A DNA stretch of 5,707 nucleotides, from assembly GCA_020434605.1 (NCBI GenBank), contig JAGRAL010000182.1, forward strand, positions 1-5,707. The letters run 5' to 3'. Within the stretch, counting starts at the first letter, position 1, and each line of letters starts with the position of its first letter. The position numbers and the translations under genes were made by a program. The notes under the pieces were generated by a model, which did no database searches, was not told where the DNA came from, and saw nothing but the letters and a program-made list of their open reading frames with translations. Below are positions 1-5,534 of this stretch, one piece after another. This stretch comes from Bdellovibrionales bacterium (GTDB lineage Bacteria; Bdellovibrionota; Bdellovibrionia; Bdellovibrionales; UBA840).

Positions 1-61
1 TGTTTCCTAGTAAACACAAGGTCTCACATTTTTATTTATAATTGTATTATAATTATTGTAT
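1..61. other. AT-rich intergenic tail, no gene seen
   Basis: No start codon with a ribosome binding site and no coding pattern is visible. The stretch is very rich in A and T, with repeated ATTATAATT-like runs. On the minus strand it lies directly downstream of the hairpin at 62-90, so it would be the 3' tail of that transcript. The first 16 bases, TGTTTCCTAGTAAACA, form a near-palindrome with one mismatched pair, but its context is cut off by the window edge. Confidence 0.5.
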
Positions 62-90
62 ATTGGTTATGCGTTTTTTGCATAACCAAT
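62..90 (-). terminator. Hairpin terminator of the NHL lipoprotein gene
   Basis: ATTGGTTATGC (62-72) and GCATAACCAAT (80-90) form a perfect 11-bp inverted repeat around a 7-nt loop. It begins 15 nt beyond the stop codon of the minus-strand gene. Read on the minus strand, the stem is followed by an AT-rich tail without a clean U run, so it is an imperfect intrinsic terminator. On the plus strand there is no T run after the stem, so it probably serves only the minus-strand gene. A 12-bp palindrome, CTTAAGCTTAAG (99-110), overlaps the stop codon just upstream and could add structure to the 3' end. Confidence 0.65.
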
Positions 91-105
91 GCCTAAGACT
101 TAAGC

Positions 106-3100
106 TTAAGGGCTCATCTTTAATTTTCTAATGATGTGGTTGTATTGGTCACAAACATATAAGTCCCCTACATCATCAAAAACAATAGAACTTGGGTTAT
201 ATAGACGCGCATCCGTTCCACCTACTCCCTCTTGACTGTAATTGAGTGGAGAACCTGCAACCGGAGTAGACTCTAAACTACCTAAGACAGTAGTAATAAT
301 CCCTGTGGATTTGTTAATACATCTAACGTTGTGCCTTGCTTGCTGAGAAAAACACACCTTTGTAGAATCCTGCGCAATACCTTGTGGCGTATTACATCTA
401 GCACCAATCGATAATACGTTCTCATTAGCACTACCTGTACTTCCGTTGTTACAACCGACTGTTCCAATTTGCCCTGCTGGTATCGTAACATTAGCAACGG
501 TCACAGGGCTTGCGCTAAAATTAGCATATCTAATTTTATGATTGTTTCTATCTGCAATATATAAGTTACCCAAACTATCTGTCACAATTCCTGATGGTCG
601 ATTTAAAGTTACTACCGTTAAGCCACCTAAATTAGAAGTACCATTTGATGTGTTACCGCAAATACCAACAACCGTAGTCACTATACCGGCACTATCTACT
701 TTTCGAATACAGTGATTTAAGTGATCTGAAATATATAAAACTCTTGAAGCTCCAGTACCAAAACCAGCTACATCGTTAGGGTTATTGAATTGCGCGGATG
801 TTGCCGCCCCTGAGTCACCACCATAACCTGCACCCAATAAGTAATCACCAGCTAGTGTCGACACACTGTCATCTAGTATGTATTGTCCAAAGAAAGTGTC
901 GTCTGCACCGGTACGGTTCCAACCTCTGATATTATTACCTGTTGAATTTACATTTACTAATAGGCCATCACTAAAACTAAATAGGCCCGACACATAGGAG
1001 TTACCACCTACGTTAGTTCGTAAAAACACATTTGAAGGTATATCATTTTCAATGGTTGGATCCCCTGCACCTCGTCCCATAGCAGTCGAAACTCGTCCAT
1101 AGGCATCTACTTGACGTACACGGTAGTTGTTACCATCAGTAAAAAATAATTTTCTGTCGGTAGCATTGTAAGCTAGTCCTGAAGTATAGGTGAATAAATG
1201 CGAAGTTGAAGGTAGCTCAACGTCACCTACGAAGCCAGACCTCATTTGACCACTACCCACCATGTCAGTAATTTTTGAAGTAGCCCCTAATTCTAATCTT
1301 CTAAGTCTATTATTACTATAGTCAGCAAAAATGATCGCATCTAAAGATGAATCATAAACCATGCCTTGCGGGTTATTTACTCTAGCACTTGAGATGGCTA
1401 CGCCCGATCCGTTATAGCCAGCCATATTGTCAGCACCAGAATAAAATGTTAAGCGCTGAGCACCGTTAGAAGCGACCGATATATCACCGTACGTCGCTAT
1501 GGCTCCTGTATTATTACCAACAGTAATACCATCACGGTTACTATTATTGTGAGATACAAATATAGAGTTACCAGACACTAATATTCCGGAAGGACCTGCA
1601 ATTGGTATACTCATAGGGGTTGCAGCACTCTGCGGAGTATTATTCGTAGTACCGTTACCGAACATAGCAGCTATCGCATTATTATTTACGTTCGTTGTGC
1701 CCCAAAAAGTTTTTGTACTACCTGATTGGTTAGCAAAGTAAATTCTATTCACGCTACCGGCCGCTACGTATAAGCCATCAGCAGTTGCATCAAGAGCACC
1801 AATATTTTTAACTGATGTGCTAAAAACCGCACCTTCACCAGCACAAGCTAAGCTATTTGCGCAAATAAAAGTTCTCGCTGTATCGTTGGTTAGATTCCAG
1901 CGCTTAACTCGGTTGTTATTATTGTTATCAGTATAACAACTTACATATAGATAATTACCCTGGATGTCTAAATCATATGGGTTATCACATCTGTGGGCCC
2001 CCGCAGGTCCATCCATCACATGAGTAGTACCTGTCATACCGACTGATACCACACCAGAAGAGGTAATTTTTTTGACTTTATTTCCACCGTACTCGGCAAC
2101 ATATAAAGTACTAGTAGATTGGTCGTAAGCCAAACCCCTTGGTTGATATAAAGATGATTCAATTGCAAAACCATCTGGGCCCGACGCCGCTTCACCCGTA
2201 CCAGCAACCACTTTAATTTGTCCGGCAGGAATTAGTACATTTAATCTTGTGACATCACTAGCCGTTTTATTCCAATACCAAATTACGTGATTGATAAAAT
2301 CTGAGAAAAATGGATTGTTTAAATCATCTAATGCAACGTTGATAGGAGAAACTCGGATCCCTTGTTGAGAAGATGCAGGACTTAGTCCGTCACCAATACT
2401 AGGAGACCCTGCAAAAGTACATACCTCACCCTGAGCTAATTCATTACAAGCTGTTGGAAAGTAATTTACTTCTGCTGTCCATGTATAGGTATCAGAAATA
2501 GAACCATCGCTAACTGTAACACTAATATTAATGGAGCCAACAATACTTGCATGCCCTGTTAAGACCGCAGTCGCTGTTGATCCCACTAAATAAGGAGACG
2601 TAAGACCATTTAACTTCCAAGTATAGGTAAGAGTATCACTATTTGGATCTACTGCACTGATTGTAATATTAGTTGTATCACCGACACTCACTTTTGGAGT
2701 TCCTGTCGTTACAGGTGTTAGAACAGGCGGACCATTTACTTTTACTGTCCAGCTTAATTCATCTGATGATGAGCTATCTGAAGCTACGACTTTTAAAGTC
2801 TTTGTTCCAATATTCCCTGCTCCACCAGTTATACTATATATAGCAGATGAACCATTTAAAACTTGAGTAGAGCCATACGTCCACTTATAATTAATTGATT
2901 GTGCCGGTGGAGCCTTTGCCACAACCGAAAAATCCACCGTGCTACCTTGCTGGATCACTACTGAAGTATTTGAAGGTAAAAACTGCGTAATCGTTACCGC
3001 ATCTACGTCTTCAACACCGCCACCAGCTAAATCATCTAAACCACCACCACTTCCACCGCCACAGGCAGAAAGTAAAAATGGTAACATAAGGACTAATACA

Positions 3101-3111
3101 AAGTTTTTCAT
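106..3111 (-). CDS. Large PKD/Ig-like and NHL-repeat surface lipoprotein
   Basis: This 1001-residue protein is probably displayed on the outer membrane. Residues 1-17 are a lipoprotein signal ending LLSAC, with C17 lipidated. Glycine at +2 argues against inner-membrane retention. Residues 18-38 are a Gly/Asp-rich tether. About 40-127 and 128-216 look like two PKD/Ig-like beta-sandwiches; the second has VDPNSDTLTYTW and ends VTVSDGSISDTYTW. From about 232 to the end run 12 NHL-like blades, at roughly 254-281, 321-349, 375-406, 433-461, 505-550, 578-606, 642-669, 705-734, 775-806, 836-864, 906-933 and 970-998. They have the pattern NNPxGxxxD...LYxADxxNxxIRxxD. NHL propellers usually have six blades, so two tandem propellers are likely. 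Thirteen cysteines follow C17, unusually many, with none between 424 and 800. The ATG at 3111 gives a good signal peptide, although no clear Shine-Dalgarno precedes it; an in-frame TGA lies 39 nt upstream. Function is unknown; adhesion or ligand binding is inference from domain types. Confidence 0.9.
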   Translation of the reverse strand: MKNFVLVLMLPFLLSACGGGSGGGLDDLAGGGVEDVDAVTITQFLPSNTSVVIQQGSTVDFSVVAKAPPAQSINYKWTYGSTQVLNGSSAIYSITGGAGNIGTKTLKVVASDSSSSDELSWTVKVNGPPVLTPVTTGTPKVSVGDTTNITISAVDPNSDTLTYTWKLNGLTSPYLVGSTATAVLTGHASIVGSINISVTVSDGSISDTYTWTAEVNYFPTACNELAQGEVCTFAGSPSIGDGLSPASSQQGIRVSPINVALDDLNNPFFSDFINHVIWYWNKTASDVTRLNVLIPAGQIKVVAGTGEAASGPDGFAIESSLYQPRGLAYDQSTSTLYVAEYGGNKVKKITSSGVVSVGMTGTTHVMDGPAGAHRCDNPYDLDIQGNYLYVSCYTDNNNNNRVKRWNLTNDTARTFICANSLACAGEGAVFSTSVKNIGALDATADGLYVAAGSVNRIYFANQSGSTKTFWGTTNVNNNAIAAMFGNGTTNNTPQSAATPMSIPIAGPSGILVSGNSIFVSHNNSNRDGITVGNNTGAIATYGDISVASNGAQRLTFYSGADNMAGYNGSGVAISSARVNNPQGMVYDSSLDAIIFADYSNNRLRRLELGATSKITDMVGSGQMRSGFVGDVELPSTSHLFTYTSGLAYNATDRKLFFTDGNNYRVRQVDAYGRVSTAMGRGAGDPTIENDIPSNVFLRTNVGGNSYVSGLFSFSDGLLVNVNSTGNNIRGWNRTGADDTFFGQYILDDSVSTLAGDYLLGAGYGGDSGAATSAQFNNPNDVAGFGTGASRVLYISDHLNHCIRKVDSAGIVTTVVGICGNTSNGTSNLGGLTVVTLNRPSGIVTDSLGNLYIADRNNHKIRYANFSASPVTVANVTIPAGQIGTVGCNNGSTGSANENVLSIGARCNTPQGIAQDSTKVCFSQQARHNVRCINKSTGIITTVLGSLESTPVAGSPLNYSQEGVGGTDARLYNPSSIVFDDVGDLYVCDQYNHIIRKLKMSP

Positions 3112-3143
3112 CAGCTTATATATCGGATAGATGTTTAGATTTC

Positions 3144-3149
3144 AGTATA
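3144..3149 (-). promoter_or_regulatory. Candidate -10 box for the NHL lipoprotein gene
   Basis: The minus strand reads TATACT here, one base from the TATAAT consensus. It lies 32 nt before the ATG, giving a predicted leader of about 26 nt. No good -35 is present at 16-18 bp; the best is AAATTA-like sequence that overlaps the first ATTCTTA repeat. Activation by a protein bound to those repeats is therefore possible. The box is part of the 8-bp palindrome AGTATACT (3144-3151), which also reads TATACT on the plus strand. Confidence 0.45.
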
Positions 3150-3160
3150 CTTTTGATGAC

Positions 3161-3220
3161 GATTCTTAATTTGAAACAAAGATTCTTAAAAAGAATCGTT
3201 AATTCTTATAAGAACAACTT
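3161..3220. repeat. Three 20-bp-phased ATTCTTA operator-like repeats
   Basis: ATTCTTA starts at 3162, 3182 and 3202, exactly 20 bp apart, or about two helical turns. Copy 2 sits in the perfect inverted repeat GATTCTT-AAA-AAGAATC (3181-3197). Copy 3 sits in the 12-bp palindrome TTCTTATAAGAA (3203-3214). Copy 1 has only a degenerate partner, as TTC-N7-GAA. All sites therefore face the same side of the helix, as expected for cooperative binding of a dimeric regulator. The array lies between the divergent genes, just upstream of the minus-strand -10 and overlapping the -35 region of the plus-strand promoter candidate. The regulator cannot be named from the sequence. Confidence 0.6.
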
Positions 3221-3235
3221 TAGCCTAGCCGTAAA
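3209..3235 (+). promoter_or_regulatory. Weak sigma-28 (FliA)-like promoter candidate for the mot operon
   Basis: TAAG (3209-3212) and GCCGTAAA (3228-3235) are separated by 15 nt. This compares with the flagellar sigma-28 pattern TAAA-N15-GCCGATAA and matches 9 of its 12 defined bases. The remainder of the longer -35 (GTTT) is not matched. Transcription would start near 3242, leaving a leader of about 120 nt. Late flagellar and stator genes are typical sigma-28 targets, which is the reason to take a weak match seriously. An alternative is a sigma-70 promoter with TATACA at 3302-3307, which lacks a good -35. Confidence 0.3.
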
Positions 3236-3266
3236 ATCAATAAACGTAACTGTACCTATCCCAGAC

Positions 3267-3301
3267 CAACCACTAGACTTTTAAAAATAACGTCTAGTTT
3301 G
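3267..3301 (+). promoter_or_regulatory. Leader stem-loop upstream of the lipoprotein-motAB operon
   Basis: ACTAGAC (3272-3278) pairs perfectly with GTCTAGT (3292-3298) around a 13-nt AT-rich loop. After a two-base CC bulge, CAA (3267-3269) pairs with TTG (3299-3301), giving ten base pairs in all. It ends 59 nt before the first ATG of the operon. It could be an mRNA leader hairpin affecting stability, or a DNA operator with two half-sites 20 bp apart centre to centre. No U run follows, so it is not an obvious terminator. Confidence 0.4.
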
Positions 3302-3351
3302 TATACACTTTGCTAAGTGAAATCTTAAGTAAAACCGAGAAAGTAGTCAGT

Positions 3352-3355
3352 GAGG
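3352..3355 (+). promoter_or_regulatory. Ribosome binding site fixing the lipoprotein start
   Basis: GAGG lies 5 nt before the ATG at 3361. The reading frame is open further upstream to a TTG at 3310, but those extra 17 residues (LSEILSKTEKVVSEVK-type, charged) would precede and spoil the signal peptide. This site therefore decides for the ATG. Confidence 0.7.
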
Positions 3356-3360
3356 TTAAA

Positions 3361-3972
3361 ATGTTTAGTATAATTAAATATCTAAGTATGTTGTATATTT
3401 TTGCATGTTTAAGCATTAGCTGCAGTACTGCAAGTTTACAGATTCAAACTGAACCATCAGACTCAAGCGTTACCTCTATTGAAAATGGAGTAGAAAAAAA
3501 ATTAGGCGTTAGCCCACTATCATATGATAAAAACAATTATCCATTTCAGGATCAAAAACTAATTCGACTTGTAGTTGAAAAGCCCGGCTATTTAAAAGAG
3601 CAGATTGTGATCGAAAATGAATACTTTATGAAAACCGGTCATATTAATGTCAAGTTAACACCCATTGCAAATTGGAAAGAAGCGACTCAAGATCCACAAG
3701 CCAATAAATATTTAAATGACGTGGCTTCGATGGCAGCTGAAATTCAAGCAATGACAGTTAAAAAAGATTTTGCTGGCGCTGAAGCTCTTACTAAATCTTT
3801 AATTAGCCGCTACCCCAAATTATCAGTGGGCTATATTTTAATGGGGAATATTTATTACTTACAACGTCGTGTGGGCGATGCAACTCAAGCCTATGCAAAA
3901 GCGCTTGATTTAAATCCAGGACACCAGGAAACAAAAAGTATTTTAGATAGACTTAAAGGACAAACTTTTTAA
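3361..3972 (+). CDS. PEGA-TPR lipoprotein, first gene of the mot operon
   Basis: This 203-residue exported protein starts with a signal peptide (K6, then a hydrophobic run 7-19). It is most likely lipidated at C21 in LSISC-STAS. The residue at -3 is Ser, which is atypical; C16 in IFAC is the alternative. Residues 26-101 look like a PEGA domain, with QTEPSDSSV, then GVSPLSY, then VVEKPGY and a closing INVKLTP strand. PEGA domains are usually extracytoplasmic. A helical stretch (112-132) leads to a degenerate TPR (about 121-152) and a near-perfect TPR at 155-186 with Y158, G162, Y165, A174, Y178, A181 and P186. TPRs bind protein partners. It lies 12 nt before motA, so co-transcription is very likely, and a periplasmic scaffold or stator-assembly role is inferred. 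TPR proteins such as PflA act this way in Campylobacter-type motors, but no homology to PflA is claimed. Confidence 0.8.
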   Translation: MFSIIKYLSMLYIFACLSISCSTASLQIQTEPSDSSVTSIENGVEKKLGVSPLSYDKNNYPFQDQKLIRLVVEKPGYLKEQIVIENEYFMKTGHINVKLTPIANWKEATQDPQANKYLNDVASMAAEIQAMTVKKDFAGAEALTKSLISRYPKLSVGYILMGNIYYLQRRVGDATQAYAKALDLNPGHQETKSILDRLKGQTF

Positions 3973-3984
3973 AGAAGAGATATT

Positions 3985-4785
3985 ATGGTACATTTATTTG
4001 GTTTTATATTTGCAATTACAATGATTAAAGTCTGTTTCGGCCTACTCGATATGGATGCAAGATATTACTACGATGACATTGCCTTAATTGTCGTTGTTGG
4101 TGGTACGATTTGTGCCGCTGTAATTACCTTCCCAATGAGCGATTTATTTAAAATGACAAAAGCTTTCTTTAGGATAGTTAGAAAGACTCCTGAAGAAAAA
4201 GAATCCACAGTAAAAGACTTAGTAAGTCTTGCTCAAGCCGTAAACGTTTCAAAAGCTGCACTACTAAAGGAAATTGAGCGCCCAGACATTAACTTGTTTT
4301 TAAAAGATGGAATAGATTTAATCTTAGCTGGTTTTAGTCGTGATGAAGTTGAAAGTATCATGAAAGAAAGAATTTACCGCGACAGAGAACGAGAAGAACA
4401 CTATGGCTCTTTATTAAGAACCATTTCAAAATACCCTCCAGCGTTTGGACTTGTGGGTACGGTTTTAGGTCTGGTAGCCCTGATGAGATCCGTTTCTGAA
4501 GGTGCAGACGCAAAACAAATTGGTTTAAAAATGGCACTAGCACTCGTAGCGACTCTATATGGTCTATTAATGACAAACATATTGTTAGTTCCAATGAGTG
4601 AAAACTTATTCAATAAATCTGAGCACAACAAATCAAATCGTGAACTTATTATTGATGGAATATTAATGATCTATGACAAAAAATCACCACTAATGGTGCA
4701 AGAATTTCTAAATTCATACTTACCGCCATTAAAGCGTAAGGATTATTTAGGTATAGGTAAGGCACCAGGAGGCCAGGCTGCGTGA
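3985..4785 (+). CDS. motA: Flagellar motor stator protein MotA
   Basis: MotA is the inner-membrane ring (five copies around two MotB) that turns ion flow into torque on the rotor protein FliG. The 266 residues match the family's short form. Four membrane segments are visible at about 3-21, 31-50, 152-170 and 184-205. Signatures are VVVGGTICAAVITFP (36-50), PPAFGLVGTVLGL (151-163) and ALALVATLYGLL (184-195). P152 and P203 correspond to the functional prolines P173 and P222 of E. coli MotA. K15 within the first membrane segment is unusual. The cytoplasmic loop (51-150) lacks the usual ARRxGLLxLE-type motif; the equivalent stretch (83-98) has no arginine. AGAAGAGA (3973-3980) serves as ribosome binding site for the ATG. 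The gene overlaps motB by GTGA. An ExbB/TolQ identity is unlikely, given the length, the loop and the MotB partner. Confidence 0.93.
   Translation: MVHLFGFIFAITMIKVCFGLLDMDARYYYDDIALIVVVGGTICAAVITFPMSDLFKMTKAFFRIVRKTPEEKESTVKDLVSLAQAVNVSKAALLKEIERPDINLFLKDGIDLILAGFSRDEVESIMKERIYRDREREEHYGSLLRTISKYPPAFGLVGTVLGLVALMRSVSEGADAKQIGLKMALALVATLYGLLMTNILLVPMSENLFNKSEHNKSNRELIIDGILMIYDKKSPLMVQEFLNSYLPPLKRKDYLGIGKAPGGQAA
4767..4772 (+). promoter_or_regulatory. Strong Shine-Dalgarno for the GTG start of motB
   Basis: A full AGGAGG lies inside the last codons of motA, 9 nt before the GTG at 4782. It supports that rare start. The next in-frame Met, residue 34, lies beyond the essential Asp and at the start of the membrane segment, so it cannot be the start. 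The strong site may offset the weaker GTG codon and help keep MotA and MotB in proportion. Confidence 0.75.
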
Positions 4786-5534
4786 AGACTAGCTCTAGAT
4801 ACGATAATTTTAAAAATAACCAAAGGATCCGAAGTGGCGAAGGTGACCACTCTGGAAACTGGGCAATTAGTTATGGTGATATGATCACCCTACTACTTAC
4901 CTTCTTTGTGTTATTTTTTAATATCAACGTACAGCGCGCTTCTAAGGTTGAGTTTTTACAAGAAGATCTAAAAAAAGATTTTACAACAACAGATACAGCA
5001 AAAAGAAAACCTAGCAACACTGATGCTAATGGCAGTCTAGAGCTTGGGCAAGATCAGTTTCCACAAATCGTTGATAGACGCCTAGAGAAACTTCCTTTTA
5101 TTGATACTAAAATCGAAGGTGATAAATTGCTTGTGGAGTTTCCAGGTATTTCATTTTTCTCTTCTGGCGAGTTTGCATTAACACGCGAGGGTGAGAATGT
5201 ATTAAAGAAGTTTGCTCAGACTTTCAAAAAATATACCGGTGAAATGCGCCTAATAGTTAGAGGTTATACTGACAATCGACCTGTGAAGAGCCTATCTCAT
5301 CGTTTTTATAAGGACAACTTAGAGTTATCCAGCTTGCGATCAGTAGCAGCTATAAGAGCTCTAAATAAAGAAGAAGTTCCACTAGAGCTTCTACGGATTG
5401 GCGGTTACGGAGAAACGGATAAAAGCGCCAAAATATCAGATGCAGACATTTTAAAATACGATAGAAAAATAGTTTTAGTCGTCGAACCGTTGGATTCAAC
5501 GGAGAGAGGGCACAGAAAAAAGAAGGATATATGA
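4782..5534 (+). CDS. motB: Flagellar motor stator protein MotB (OmpA-like domain)
   Basis: MotB forms the ion channel with MotA and anchors the stator to peptidoglycan. The 250-residue protein has a basic cytoplasmic N-terminus (1-26). Its single membrane helix (about 31-49) reads SYGDMITLLLTFFVLFF. D33 in it is the conserved ion-carrying Asp, equivalent to D32 of E. coli MotB. Residues 52-66 are charged and amphipathic, fitting the plug that closes unincorporated stators. A polar linker (67-110) precedes an OmpA-like peptidoglycan-binding domain (about 115-235), with FFSSGEFALT, RGYTDNRP and LELSSLRS. D164 and R186 occupy the positions that usually hold diaminopimelate. The tail (241-250) is strongly basic. 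The gene starts with GTG inside the motA stop (GTGA) and its own stop overlaps the next gene (ATGA), indicating translational coupling on both sides. Confidence 0.94.
   Translation: MKTSSRYDNFKNNQRIRSGEGDHSGNWAISYGDMITLLLTFFVLFFNINVQRASKVEFLQEDLKKDFTTTDTAKRKPSNTDANGSLELGQDQFPQIVDRRLEKLPFIDTKIEGDKLLVEFPGISFFSSGEFALTREGENVLKKFAQTFKKYTGEMRLIVRGYTDNRPVKSLSHRFYKDNLELSSLRSVAAIRALNKEEVPLELLRIGGYGETDKSAKISDADILKYDRKIVLVVEPLDSTERGHRKKKDI
5487..5502 (+). other. Small GC-rich hairpin near the end of motB
   Basis: CCGTTG (5487-5492) and CAACGG (5497-5502) form a perfect 6-bp stem with the tetraloop GATT. It lies inside motB codons, 28 nt before the start of the fourth gene. The stem is GC-rich for this AT-rich region and no U run follows, so it is not a terminator. 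It may only reflect codon content, or it could modulate translation of the next gene. Confidence 0.25.

Noticed and set aside
1..16. Near-palindrome TGTTTCCTAGTAAACA as an operator of a gene to the left
   Set aside because: One pair is mismatched and the flanking sequence is outside the window, so no target gene can be shown.
1912..1926. Run of five Asn codons in the NHL lipoprotein as an unstable microsatellite
   Set aside because: The run mixes AAC and AAT codons, so it is not a pure repeat prone to slippage, and Asn-rich turns are normal in NHL blades.
2939..3130. Plus-strand open frame of 63 codons opposite the start of the NHL lipoprotein gene
   Set aside because: It is the antisense of the Gly-rich tether (giving Pro-rich PPPLPPP) and has no ribosome binding site or domain; a shadow of the real gene.
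3181..3214. ATTCTTA palindromes as an intrinsic terminator or CRISPR-like repeats
   Set aside because: Stems are AT-only apart from single G-C pairs, no U run follows, and three units with 13-nt gaps are far too short and too few for a CRISPR array.
3310..3360. Upstream extension of the PEGA-TPR lipoprotein to a TTG start
   Set aside because: It would add 17 charged residues before a good signal peptide, and the GAGG at 3352-3355 is correctly placed for the ATG at 3361.
4214..4230. Inverted repeat AAGACTT-AGT-AAGTCTT inside motA
   Set aside because: A 7-bp stem in AT-rich coding DNA is expected by chance, and the codons (KDLVSL) explain it; there is no nearby gene boundary to regulate.
4358..4631. 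Minus-strand open frames inside motA
   Set aside because: They lie opposite strongly conserved MotA membrane segments and show no start signals or recognisable protein features.
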